Positions 8,793 to 16,118 of a stretch of DNA of 64,000 nt are shown piece by piece. The DNA comes from Ruminococcus gauvreauii. Lineage in GTDB: Bacteria > Bacillota > Clostridia > Lachnospirales > Lachnospiraceae. The stretch is from positions 1,054,001-1,118,000 of the forward strand of contig NZ_CP102290.1 of NCBI RefSeq assembly GCF_025151995.1, given 5' to 3'. Within the stretch, counting starts at the first letter, position 1; every line of letters starts with the position of its first letter. Below the pieces are notes generated by a model, which was given only the letters and a program-made list of their open reading frames with translations, was not told where the DNA came from and did no database searches. The position numbers and the translations under genes were made by a program.

Positions 8793-9127
8793 ACTTTATT
8801 TCACTCATTTTGATCAGGATGTTCTCACCATTCTTATCCATTGGTCATTCCAGCGACTGTCTGGCTTTATTTAATTCAGTCTTTTCCAACTCTTTTTAAC
8901 CAAAATGCAGGGTTTCTCTTTCTGCAATTAAAAAGAGACAGCCTAAGCCGCCTCATATTCGTCAGTTTTGATATTAACTGCATATCGTATCATTTACTTA
9001 CCCGGTATATCAGGGACACCTCAGCCGGCAGTTATTAAAAGCTGCCGGCAGTGTCAAACATCCATAAAGATTTTAGAGTAGTCACCGGTTTCTTATGTTT
9101 TTTGATAATATCATAGTATCACAGGAT
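8793..9127. other. Gene-free prophage interval, probable deletion scar
   Basis: No supported gene on either strand. It lies between the late regulator gene and the first tail gene, where the packaging, portal and capsid genes of an intact phage would be. Apart from the strong dyad at 9015-9055 I see only AT-rich sequence with a degenerate CCGCCTCATATTCG stretch that resembles half of the hairpin at 5942-5968. Confidence 0.5.
9015..9055 (-). terminator. Long hairpin after late-regulator gene
   Basis: GACAC...GTGTC outer arms and GCCGGCAG/CTGCCGGC inner arms close over a loop of ten bases. There is no T run, so it may be an RNA stability or processing element instead of a classical terminator. 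Confidence 0.4.
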
Positions 9128-9568
9128 CTACTGACATTCTATGACATGATCGGGTAACTCAAAGTTCTTGAGTGCCTTCCCATGAAGCCGGTGTATCTGA
9201 CGTTCAGAATAATTCAGCTTATCCGCAATATCCCACCAGTCTAATCCCTTTATATAACGGTAAAATAACACATCCTTTTCATTTTCACTTTTCAACTGCT
9301 TGATCCTTGCTGCAATATCCAGATACTGCCGAATCCGATTGTATCGTTCTTTTACGAGTTCACGCTCCATTCCATCCAGTTTTGCCGCATACCCAGACAA
9401 ATCCCTTTGCCCGCTCCCGTGCGGCATACCGTCATAGTTTACGGAAATGCTGACCTTTAATATGCGTATTTCATCTATCTCCGCACAAATACGGTTGATG
9501 TGCCGCACCGATTCACGATAGGAATTCAGATACTCTTTTTTTAATTCATTTTCTTCTATCAACTCCAT
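9128..9568 (-). CDS. Phage late-transcription regulator, sigma region 4-like (RinA/ArpU type)
   Basis: 146 residues from the ATG at 9568, chosen because GGAGGTG lies directly upstream; the preceding GTG is part of that site. N-terminal two thirds are helical and charged; the last ~45 residues contain DVLFYRYIKGLDWWDIADKL and YSERQIHRLHGKAL, the helix-turn-helix pattern of sigma-70 region 4 used by DUF1492/RinA-like phage activators. In phages such proteins switch on packaging and structural genes. It overlaps the end of the previous gene by 23 bases. Its targets are mostly deleted here. Confidence 0.65.
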   Translation of the reverse strand: MELIEENELKKEYLNSYRESVRHINRICAEIDEIRILKVSISVNYDGMPHGSGQRDLSGYAAKLDGMERELVKERYNRIRQYLDIAARIKQLKSENEKDVLFYRYIKGLDWWDIADKLNYSERQIHRLHGKALKNFELPDHVIECQ

Positions 9569-9842
9569 AGATATCACCTCCAGTACTCAATGATTTCTTA
9601 CAATGTAAATTTGCTCTTCTGATTATTGACGCTCCCCACTCCTCTGCCCGAGTCCATATCGCTGAAATAATCATTCCTAGTCCCACACAGCTAATCAGCT
9701 GTTCTGGTATGGTGCTATACCATCCCGATAAATCTACCGCTATGTATGCGAGCAATATGGACGTGATAAGTTTATTTATCACATGCCTGTCCCCCCTGAT
9801 ATATATTCTGATTTCTGCTCCAACAATTTTCTCCGCCTTCAT
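9546..9842 (-). CDS. Small phage membrane protein, unknown function
   Basis: 98 residues. Two hydrophobic segments at about residues 22-39 and 48-62 separated by a short polar stretch; the N- and C-terminal parts are charged and the C-terminus is basic. Its ATG overlaps the stop of the Cro-like gene (ATGA), which supports translation. A holin would have a similar shape, but the position in the early region argues against it. Family not recognised. Confidence 0.45.
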   Translation of the reverse strand: MKAEKIVGAEIRIYIRGDRHVINKLITSILLAYIAVDLSGWYSTIPEQLISCVGLGMIISAIWTRAEEWGASIIRRANLHCKKSLSTGGDIYGVDRRK

Positions 9843-10009
9843 CTCTCATTGACAAAAAACAGTGCGCACCTTATAATAAGTTTGCGCAAACATATGTTCG
9901 TATTTGTTAAGCTTACAACACTGTTTCTATGAAGCCCAAGATGTATTGCGATAGCCTCAATTGTTATATTTCTTTTTGCCAATTCTGACTTCAAATTTAA
10001 GTAAGGCAT
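9839..10009 (-). CDS. Cro-like small helix-turn-helix protein
   Basis: 56 residues. MPYLNLKSELAKRNITIEAI then AIHLGLHRNSV forms a helix-turn-helix, like the small phage regulators that start MPYxNLK. After NSVVSL the sequence loses the usual NKINGK-type wing, suggesting either a shortened or a frame-damaged protein. GAAGGTGG precedes the ATG. It is transcribed divergently from the XRE repressor, from a promoter carrying one of the two operator repeats in its spacer, the layout of a lysis-lysogeny switch. Confidence 0.55.
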   Translation of the reverse strand: MPYLNLKSELAKRNITIEAIAIHLGLHRNSVVSLTNTNICLRKLIIRCALFFVNER

Positions 10010-10031
10010 TTATCCACCTTCTTTCTGTGCA

Positions 10032-10083
10032 ATTGCGTTGTTTTATATTTGTATATTATACTCAATCGCGTTATTTGTCAATT
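10032..10083 (-). promoter_or_regulatory. Early (Cro-side) promoter with two operator repeats
   Basis: Minus strand TTGACA (10078-10083), 17-base spacer, TAATAT (10055-10060). Two copies of CAATYGCGTT (10065-10074 and 10032-10041) lie 33 bases apart, about three helical turns; the first is inside the promoter spacer. They are likely binding sites of the XRE repressor. Confidence 0.6.
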
Positions 10084-10111
10084 AGTTTCTACTCATTTGC
10101 ACAACCTTTTA

Positions 10112-10140
10112 TTTACTATGTTTTTCACTTGTGTTAAAAT
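10112..10140 (+). promoter_or_regulatory. Promoter of the XRE repressor gene
   Basis: TTTACT, exactly 17 bases, TAAAAT, followed by AAGGATGG and the ATG at 10172. Confidence 0.55.
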
Positions 10141-10171
10141 TACATTATAGGCAAAAAAGGATGGTGACATA

Positions 10172-10495
10172 ATGGGAATCGGTCTAAAGCTAAGTCAATT
10201 AATGGAGATACGTGGCACAAACGCAAATGAACTTGCAAAAAAAGTAGGGGTAGCACCCACTACAATTTATTCTATGATTCGCCGAGACAGCAAAAAGGCT
10301 GATATTGAAGTTTTAATAAGAATAGCTCATGAACTGGGAGTATCAACTGAATATTTTTGTGATAATGAGCCTGATCCACAAAACTACGAACCAACCTACG
10401 AGGATATCCAATCATTGGTTGCGCGCAATGGAAAAAAACTCACGCTCGAACAAAAACAGGAGCTGATCAGAACACTATTGTCAGAGGATGATTGA
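10172..10495 (+). CDS. XRE-family repressor of the prophage (CI-like, short)
   Basis: 107 residues. Residues about 5-65 form an HTH_3 domain: LSQLMEIRGTNANELAKKV, GVAPTTIYSMIRRD, IEVLIRIAHELGVSTEYF. The C-terminal part (YEDIQSLVARNGKKLTLEQK) is short and has no S24 peptidase domain, so induction by RecA-stimulated self-cleavage is not expected; removal would need another mechanism. Divergent from the Cro-like gene with shared operators. Confidence 0.8.
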   Translation: MGIGLKLSQLMEIRGTNANELAKKVGVAPTTIYSMIRRDSKKADIEVLIRIAHELGVSTEYFCDNEPDPQNYEPTYEDIQSLVARNGKKLTLEQKQELIRTLLSEDD

Positions 10496-10542
10496 GTTCC
10501 CATAAGAAGTGATCGTTTTTGACGCATTCCGGCTGGATAACA

Positions 10543-10758
10543 ATGCTGAAATGCCTTGTCTGCAAAACAGAACTCTTCAATCAGCCGGAAAATAAATGTG
10601 ATCACTGTAAAATGTGCACACACAGACCGAATTGCACTTATGAAGAAAATAAGCTGTTGGTTGCAAAGGCTCGTGAACTGATCCACCAGCCAATTGAATC
10701 CATACCAAGTTTTTACGCTTCTGAAAGTTTTCATGAAAAAGATGAAATATATAATTAA
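10543..10758 (+). CDS. Small Cys-rich putative zinc-binding protein
   Basis: 71 residues from ATG 10543; a TTG at 10519 would add eight residues and neither start has a strong ribosome site. Near the N-terminus CLVC and CDHCKMC are two CxxC-type knuckles that could hold one zinc, with a further Cys pair CTH..NCTY. The rest is helical. It follows the repressor gene by less than 50 bases and could share its transcript. Family not recognised. Confidence 0.4.
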   Translation: MLKCLVCKTELFNQPENKCDHCKMCTHRPNCTYEENKLLVAKARELIHQPIESIPSFYASESFHEKDEIYN

Positions 10759-10765
10759 GAATGAA

Positions 10766-10793
10766 TTAACCGCCAGTGGCGATTAATATAAAA
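10766..10793 (+). repeat. Palindromic upstream element, copy 1
   Basis: TTAACCGCC-AGT-GGCGATTAA followed by TATAAAA. First of three copies, 20 bases before the Ltp-like lipoprotein ATG. Confidence 0.65.
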
Positions 10794-10813
10794 CATTCAA
10801 GGGGGAAGCACAT

Positions 10814-11605
10814 ATGAGAAAGAAAATTTTAGTAGTTTTATTGTGTTCTGCATTTTTTATCGGTGGATGTGGAAGTGGTGTAACTCAAGATGAATATGAC
10901 AAACTAAAGGCTGAAAATGAAAGTTTAACTTCTGAACTTGAAACATTGAACACGGATTACAGTAAGATGGACAAAGAGTATAATGCCTACAAAGAAAAAA
11001 TGAAACCCTACGAAGAAATGGAAGAGGCAGAGGCAAATGCCAAAAAGGCAGAGCTTGAAGCTGCTGCCAAAGCACAACAGGCACAGGATGAAGCAACTGA
11101 AGCTGTAAAAAAGGTATGGAATTTTGACAAAGGAACCCTCGCAGCAGGTGCCACACGAAAATTATATGATACCGCTGCAAATAAAACAAATGCTGTTACA
11201 GACGCGACTATTAAAGATTCCTTAAACCAAGCCTTAGCTGCCGCCTCTGATGCCTTAACTCAAGCTGAACAGGCTGCTGCCGAAGAGGAAGCCAAAAGAC
11301 AAGCTGCTGCAAATGCAACTTTAGAGCAAAAAAATGCATTAAGAAAAGCAGGGGACTACCTTGATTATACTTCATTTTCTTATAATGGCTTAATAGAACA
11401 ATTAGAGTATGAAGGATTTTCTCCCGAGGCTTCGAAATATGCAGTTGATAACTGTGGAGCCGATTGGAACGAACAAGCTGCCAAAAAAGCCGCAGATTAT
11501 ATGGATTACTCTTCCTTCTCACGGGATGCTTTGATTAATCAGTTAGAATATGAAGGATTCACGTCGGAGCAGGCTGCATATGGTGCTTCTGCCGTTGGTT
11601 ATTAA
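10814..11605 (+). CDS. Ltp-like lipoprotein, probable superinfection exclusion
   Basis: 263 residues. A lipoprotein signal peptide with lipobox IGGC (Cys19) anchors it outside the membrane. Residues ~25-100 are coiled coil, ~150-170 Ala/Glu rich. Two tandem Ltp repeats follow, at about 174-218 (NALRKAGDYLDYTSFSYNGL...GFSPEASKYAVDNC) and 221-263 (AAKKAADYMDYSSFSRDALI...GFTSEQAAYGASA). This domain is known from the Ltp lipoprotein of Streptococcus thermophilus prophage TP-J34, which blocks DNA injection of related phages. The gene is beside the repressor, as expected for a gene expressed in the lysogen. Function here is by homology. Confidence 0.75.
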   Translation: MRKKILVVLLCSAFFIGGCGSGVTQDEYDKLKAENESLTSELETLNTDYSKMDKEYNAYKEKMKPYEEMEEAEANAKKAELEAAAKAQQAQDEATEAVKKVWNFDKGTLAAGATRKLYDTAANKTNAVTDATIKDSLNQALAAASDALTQAEQAAAEEEAKRQAAANATLEQKNALRKAGDYLDYTSFSYNGLIEQLEYEGFSPEASKYAVDNCGADWNEQAAKKAADYMDYSSFSRDALINQLEYEGFTSEQAAYGASAVGY

Positions 11606-11616
11606 TTTAAAATGTA

Positions 11617-11643
11617 TTAACTGCTTCGGCGATTAATATAAAA
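11617..11643 (+). repeat. Palindromic upstream element, copy 2
   Basis: TTAACTGC-TTC-GGCGATTAA followed by TATAAAA, again 20 bases before an ATG. Confidence 0.65.
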
Positions 11644-11663
11644 TTACATGGGAGAAACTTTGA

Positions 11664-12266
11664 ATGAAAAAGAAAATTATTGCAATTGTATTATGTTTGG
11701 CCATAACACTTTCTGTTGTTGCTTGTGGAGGAACTAATGACAAAAAAGAAACTGCACCAGGTGATTCTCTGCCTGCTGGAATAAGCCAGGGATACAGCGA
11801 TGATGTTTTTAACATCGACTCACTGCCAGTATCTATTAGTTATGGCAATGGAAAAATCACTATAGAATCATTAGAAACCGAATGTAAAGAAATTAATTAC
11901 TCAAATGAAGTATACGCAACTGTTATTTTGGATGTTTCGACCCTTTCGGAAAATGAATTGCATTACCTTGGTGACGGAAATATCTATGATTCCGATAAAG
12001 ATATGCAGCTTTATTTAATGACAATTAATCCAGATTCAGATAAAGTTGAAAGTGTAGACCCCGAGGATCTATCTGATAAATATTTACATCTTAATCGGAA
12101 TGATACTGTTTATGAAAATGGAAAATTCACATTGAAATTTGATTCTATTGAAGATAAGGATCACCGAAATACTTTTTCTGGGAAAAAAATTACACTGTCT
12201 TTGGATTTGCGCCAAGATCAAAATAGTAATCCTTCGGAATATTTTTATGATACAACAATTGAATAA
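11664..12266 (+). CDS. Lipoprotein of unknown function
   Basis: 200 residues, N-terminus MKKKIIAIVLCLAI and lipobox VVAC (Cys21). The mature part is acidic and mostly beta, with KITIESLETECKEINYSNEV and a conserved-looking KKITLSLDLRQ near the end; it resembles an immunoglobulin-like or DUF4352-like accessory fold but I cannot name it. GGGAGAAAC lies before the ATG. The signal peptide and the upstream palindrome are nearly the same as in the genes on both sides, so the leaders appear to have been duplicated with unrelated mature domains attached. It is AT-rich compared with the chromosome to the right. Confidence 0.65.
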   Translation: MKKKIIAIVLCLAITLSVVACGGTNDKKETAPGDSLPAGISQGYSDDVFNIDSLPVSISYGNGKITIESLETECKEINYSNEVYATVILDVSTLSENELHYLGDGNIYDSDKDMQLYLMTINPDSDKVESVDPEDLSDKYLHLNRNDTVYENGKFTLKFDSIEDKDHRNTFSGKKITLSLDLRQDQNSNPSEYFYDTTIE

Positions 12267-12297
12267 CTGTTCAAAACTAATGAACTGCAATTAAAAA

Positions 12298-12325
12298 TTA
12301 ACCGCTTAGGCGATTAATTATAAAC
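12298..12325 (+). repeat. Palindromic upstream element, copy 3
   Basis: TTAACCGC-TTAG-GCGATTAAT followed by TATAAAC. It lies 61 bases before the third lipoprotein ATG, farther than in copies 1 and 2. Confidence 0.6.
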
Positions 12326-12386
12326 CGGATCACTGTCAGGCAGGACAGGGGGGATCTGGAAAAACACTTTTAAGGGAGGGAATTAT

Positions 12387-13040
12387 ATGAAAAAGAAAAT
12401 TATTGTGGTTCTAATTTGCATAATGGCTTTTTCTGTGACAGCGTGTGGGGGTGCAAAACAAAATGAACCATCAACAACATCAGAATCGCCTGCGAAAACA
12501 ACAGAAGAGTCAATGGCGGAGCCGACAGTGGAAACAGATTCAAAACAAGAGCAAAACACAAATAAAGATTTCAGAAATGCTACCTGGGGAATGACAATGG
12601 ATGAAGTAATAGAAAGTGAAGGTAAAGATCCTGATCTACAAGACAAAGAAATGGTTGGTTACCATGATGTAAAATTAGGGACAATATCTACTCTTTTATT
12701 CTATAAATTTGAAGACAATTCATTATATGCGGGCCTGTATTTTTCTGATGAAGTACATACTAATACTTTAAAATATTTAGATGACTATAATTCAATAAAA
12801 AACTTATATATTGAAAAATATGGTGAACCATCAAAAGATGAGGTTGTATGGTCTGATAAAACGTTTTCTGATGATATTGCATACTCACTCATGTTTGGAT
12901 ATGTAGAATATTTTACTGTTTTCACTGAAAATAATACAAATATACTTTTTCATATGTATGGAGATAATGGGGATGTTTCATTTTCCATTACTTACATTGA
13001 TTCGGGATACAAGGACACACCCGACACTTCAGGTATTTGA
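12387..13040 (+). CDS. Lipoprotein of unknown function
   Basis: 217 residues. Signal peptide MKKKIIVVLICIMAF with lipobox VTAC (Cys20), then a Ser/Thr/Glu linker to about residue 55, then a globular domain starting FRNATWGMTMDEVIESEG. The WGM-x-EV motif with a following LLFYKFEDNSLYAGLYFF-like strand pattern is seen in other Firmicutes lipoproteins of unknown function. GGGAGGG precedes the ATG. It is the last gene of the AT-rich lipoprotein cassette before the integrase remnant. Confidence 0.6.
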   Translation: MKKKIIVVLICIMAFSVTACGGAKQNEPSTTSESPAKTTEESMAEPTVETDSKQEQNTNKDFRNATWGMTMDEVIESEGKDPDLQDKEMVGYHDVKLGTISTLLFYKFEDNSLYAGLYFSDEVHTNTLKYLDDYNSIKNLYIEKYGEPSKDEVVWSDKTFSDDIAYSLMFGYVEYFTVFTENNTNILFHMYGDNGDVSFSITYIDSGYKDTPDTSGI

Positions 13041-13221
13041 TTGATCTAAAATTCTAAATGGTTAATAACACGCCTAATTGCAGAACAGGCAAAGCAAACT
13101 TAATTTAATAAAAACCGCCCCCTGCGCCAACAGGAGACGGCAAGTATACATCCAAGAATGTACACCTTATTTCAACCATATTGTACCATTCTCGGAGCAG
13201 CCCCGCAAGCGGAACATTCGT
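13041..13221. other. Non-coding interval between lipoprotein cassette and integrase remnant
   Basis: No supported gene. An imperfect hairpin (CCGCCCCCTG, CGCCAA loop, CAGGAGACGG; about 13111-13137) could end the lipoprotein transcript but has no T run. Confidence 0.35.
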
Positions 13222-13634
13222 TCCGACTGGCTGTTATTTTTATACCATTTTTTAAGGAGCTTATGACAACGAAGCTTAAGGATATCGACACCGAAACACT
13301 GATACGCTCTGTAAGCCTCGAATCCGGTCGTAAATCGAAGCAAAAGGGCAAAAGCGGGACAATCTCCCCCAAGACGGTCAGAAACGAATTTGGGCTGATT
13401 ACGGCGGTTCTGAACTATTATGGTGTTACATATAACGAAAGTCAGATCTCCCTCCCACAGGTGCCGGTGCTGCTGGCGATGTGGCTGTCATTCTCCGCAT
13501 CGGAAATCGCTGGCCTTACAAAATCCGGATTCCTGCTACAGGATGTGAAATATATTGCGTTGAACGAAGTTGTACTGACCATCGACGGGTACTTTCAAAA
13601 TATTATGCAACACGGAAATCAAAAACCCCAGTAA
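13222..13634 (+). pseudogene. Broken tyrosine integrase of the prophage
   Basis: The frame contains an integrase core-binding region (FFKELMTTKLKDIDTETL, SPKTVRNEFGLITAVLNYYG, then TLPQ-like SLPQVP) fused directly to part of the catalytic domain (VPVLLAMWLSF, SEIAGLT). The segment normally between these parts is missing. Where catalytic domains have an Arg before the SE motif this one reads SFSASEI, and the C-terminal His-x-x-Arg and Tyr boxes are absent because the frame ends after 34 unrelated-looking residues. It ends 19 bases before the tRNA-Ser gene, which marks the integration site. The prophage cannot excise with this protein. Confidence 0.7.
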
Positions 13635-13645
13635 ACACTGGGGTC
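13616..13645 (-). terminator. Terminator of tRNA-Ser
   Basis: Minus strand ACCCCAGT, GTTT loop, ACTGGGGT, TTTTTG. Directly after the tRNA 3' end. Confidence 0.75.
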
Positions 13646-13652
13646 TATGGAG

Positions 13653-13740
13653 CGGAGACGGTGGGATTCGAACCCACGTGCCGGTTGCCCGACAACTTGA
13701 TTTCGAGTCAAGCTCGTTATGACCACTTCGATACGTCTCC
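13653..13740 (-). tRNA. tRNA-Ser(CGA)
   Basis: 88 bases. Acceptor GGAGACG pairs with CGTCTCC, discriminator G; anticodon arm CTTGA-CTCGAAA-TCAAG gives anticodon CGA; a long variable arm (TCGGGCAACCGGC) and T arm GTGGG-TTCGAAT-CCCAC mark it as serine. The 3' end faces the integrase remnant, so it is the probable prophage attachment site. CCA is not encoded. Confidence 0.93.
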
Positions 13741-13770
13741 AAATATAAAATTCACACGACATTCATTATA

Positions 13771-14265
13771 TTATGAACTGTCTCTTTCGTCAACGGATTT
13801 CTTTGCTTTTTTCCGGATTCTTAATTCTTTAAAGAACTCCGACAGCATCTGGCTGCATTCATCAGCAAGAACCCCCCGGATGACTTCCACCTGGTGATTA
13901 AATTCATCCATCTCCAAAAGATTTAATAAAGATCCTGCACAGCCTGCTTTCGGGTTCATGCTGCCTATCACCACACGGTCTATCCTTGCCTGCACAATGG
14001 CACCCGCGCACATTTGACATGGTTCCAGTGTAATATACATCGTGCACCCTTCCAAACGCCAGTCACCTAATTTTTTGCTTGCTTTCCTGATCGCATTCAT
14101 TTCTGCATGGGAAAGCGTGTTTTTATCCGTGTTTCTCCGGTTATATCCCCGGGCAATAATCTTATCATCAGAGACAATCACACAGCCGATCGGCACCTCA
14201 TTTAATGCATATGCCTTTTTTGCCTGGCGCATAGCCTCTTTCATATATTTTTCATGCCGCTCCAT
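13771..14265 (-). CDS. tadA: tRNA-specific adenosine deaminase
   Basis: 164 residues from the ATG at 14265, chosen because GGGAGTG stands seven bases upstream; an upstream TTG overlaps that site. The zinc deaminase signature is intact: HAEMNAI and PCQMCAGAI, with His and two Cys as metal ligands and Glu as proton shuttle. It makes inosine at position 34 of tRNA-Arg(ACG). The C-terminal helix continues to a basic tail (RIRKKAKKSVDERDSS). It is next to tRNA-Ser in the same direction and divergent from the following gene. Confidence 0.92.
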   Translation of the reverse strand: MERHEKYMKEAMRQAKKAYALNEVPIGCVIVSDDKIIARGYNRRNTDKNTLSHAEMNAIRKASKKLGDWRLEGCTMYITLEPCQMCAGAIVQARIDRVVIGSMNPKAGCAGSLLNLLEMDEFNHQVEVIRGVLADECSQMLSEFFKELRIRKKAKKSVDERDSS

Positions 14266-14363
14266 TTTGTTCACTCCCAATATTATTTTTCAATCGCAGT
14301 GATATTTCCTTGTTTCATCACATATGTTTTCATAGAACACATACTCGAAAGGAAGCATTCGCC

Positions 14364-15335
14364 TTGTCCGATTACAGACGATTTATCTCTTACCTTTATG
14401 AATATAAAAACGAAAAGAAGACATATAACCGGGGATTTCTGAAAGCAGAAGCCAAAGGAGGAATCTTCAAACTGGAAATACATATTAAAGATTCCGGCCT
14501 TGCCGCCTCTGTCCCGGTTCAGATTTTCGGCTTTACCCGCAATGAGGATAAACTCTCGGGAATTTTTCTGGGCAGCACGCAGACCTCTTCCGGTTCCATT
14601 GGATGCTGTCTCAAAACTGCCGACCAGGATTTGAATGGCTCCGGTGTTCCGATGAAGGATTTAAACGGAATCCTCCTCTTGTGCGGCGGTACTCTTTGCT
14701 ACGCAAGTGCCTGGGATGATCTGCCCGTCAACCCCCAGCATTTCAAGGCTCCTGAAGCCCTTTCCGATGCTGAATCAGAATCAGATGCGGCACCCGTCGA
14801 ACAGCCACCCGAAACCAACGACGGTTCTTCCGGTGATGCTCTCCCTCAATCAGCCGATGAGACGAATCCATCGGCCGAGGACAGCGCTGAGGAACCCTCA
14901 CTTGAGGCGGAAGAGGTAAAAGAGTTGGCGGAAGAAGAAAAGTCTCCGGCAGAACTGATGGATTTTATTCCGGATCCTCCCCTTTCCCGCTGGGAGCGGG
15001 TCATGGATCTGTATGAGTCCATAAATCCCTTCAGCGACGGCAGCGTAACAGAATGCGTCAGGCTGGACTTAAAAGATCTGCCTGCGCTCAGGAAAGAGCG
15101 CTGGCTGATCGGAAATAACCCGCTTATCCTCCACGCCTACTCCGAACATCATCACCTTATCCTCGGAAAAATGGATGATCATGACAGATCCGTCTATATC
15201 TTCGGCGTGCCGGGTACTTACACACCAAAAGAAAGATTTATGGCGGATATGTATGGTTTCCCCTATTTCAAAGCAGCCAATTCCGGCAGCAGAAATGTCC
15301 CACGCTTCGGATACTGGTACCGCATCATCGACTAA
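14364..15335 (+). CDS. Conserved hypothetical protein with acidic linker
   Basis: Start taken as TTG 14364 (AAGGAAG upstream), giving MSDYRRFISYLYEYKNEKK; an upstream ATG at 14310 has no ribosome site. About 323 residues in three parts: an N-terminal beta domain with GFLKAEAKGGIFKLEIHIK, a Pro/Ser/Glu-rich linker (about residues 135-205), and a C-terminal domain with PPLSRWERVMDLYESINPF, LPALRKERWLIGNNPLI and HHHLILGK. I recall this C-terminal type in many Lachnospiraceae proteins (possibly DUF6128) without known function. No signal peptide. The stop overlaps tail-to-tail with the activase gene by four bases. Confidence 0.75.
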   Translation: MSDYRRFISYLYEYKNEKKTYNRGFLKAEAKGGIFKLEIHIKDSGLAASVPVQIFGFTRNEDKLSGIFLGSTQTSSGSIGCCLKTADQDLNGSGVPMKDLNGILLLCGGTLCYASAWDDLPVNPQHFKAPEALSDAESESDAAPVEQPPETNDGSSGDALPQSADETNPSAEDSAEEPSLEAEEVKELAEEEKSPAELMDFIPDPPLSRWERVMDLYESINPFSDGSVTECVRLDLKDLPALRKERWLIGNNPLILHAYSEHHHLILGKMDDHDRSVYIFGVPGTYTPKERFMADMYGFPYFKAANSGSRNVPRFGYWYRIID

Positions 15336-16027
15336 TCGGTCCCTCTGATCTCTACCGTTGATATCCACTCCCTGAGCAGGTCGGCAAATTGATGCAGCTG
15401 CGCCCCATCATATCCGGAAAATACAGGCGAGATGACATTTTCTGTTTCGCGATAAGCCTGCAGATAATATCTCGAACACCCTTTCAGCCATTCGCCGATG
15501 GCAATGAAATCTGATGTCTGATGAAGTTCTCTGGTTACTGTTGTGCGAAACTCATATTCCAGAGGACTTTCCATCAGATAGGAGACCGACTCTTCAATTC
15601 TGGTGATATCAATCTCAGGAATCCCTGTCGTCACTGCATATTTCTGACGGCTGTTTTTTATATCCATAGCAACATAATCGATCAGCTTTTCCTGCGCCAG
15701 CTCTTTTAAAATCCACGGTTTATATCCATTCGTATCCAATTTCACCGGATAATCAAGCTGTTTGATCTTACCCAGAAATTCACCGAGATCATCAGAGAGC
15801 GTCGGTTCGCCTCCGGTTATACACACACCTTCCAGTATTCCCTGTCGCTTTTTGAGAACAGAGAGTATTTCTTCCTCATCCAGCAACGGTTCCTTCTCCG
15901 GCGATATGACCAGTCCGGCATTATGGCAAAACGGACACCGAAAATTGCAGCCGCCCAAAAACACCGTACAGCCAACTTTGCCTGGATAATCCAACAATGT
16001 CAGCTTATTAAATCCATGAATCCGCAT
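15332..16027 (-). CDS. Anaerobic ribonucleotide reductase activating protein, NrdG2 type
   Basis: 231 residues from MRIHGFNKLTLLDYPGKV; a longer reading to 16075 lacks a ribosome site and runs into a terminator. It is a radical SAM enzyme: CNFRCPFC gives the CxxxCxxC cluster motif, GGEP follows near residue 95, and VKLDTNGYKP is typical. Family members install the glycyl radical on class III ribonucleotide reductase (NrdD) using SAM. nrdD is not in the window. An Rrf2 regulator gene lies directly upstream on the same strand, separated by a terminator. Confidence 0.85.
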   Translation of the reverse strand: MRIHGFNKLTLLDYPGKVGCTVFLGGCNFRCPFCHNAGLVISPEKEPLLDEEEILSVLKKRQGILEGVCITGGEPTLSDDLGEFLGKIKQLDYPVKLDTNGYKPWILKELAQEKLIDYVAMDIKNSRQKYAVTTGIPEIDITRIEESVSYLMESPLEYEFRTTVTRELHQTSDFIAIGEWLKGCSRYYLQAYRETENVISPVFSGYDGAQLHQFADLLREWISTVEIRGTD

Positions 16028-16050
16028 CTGTCTGTATCCTCCCGGATTTG

Positions 16051-16081
16051 AAAAAGATGCTGTATGAAACAACATCTTTTT
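16051..16081 (-). terminator. Terminator between Rrf2 gene and NrdG2 gene
   Basis: AAAAAGATG/CATCTTTTT arms, symmetric so usable on both strands. Transcription from the Rrf2 promoter would partly stop here. Confidence 0.6.
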
Positions 16082-16118
16082 CGTATCTATTCTTCAGTAA
16101 GGTAATTCCTTATTTCCA

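Noticed and set aside
9877..9900. TTTGCGCAAA palindrome as a third operator
   Set aside because: It lies inside the Cro-like coding frame and differs from the CAATYGCGTT repeats.
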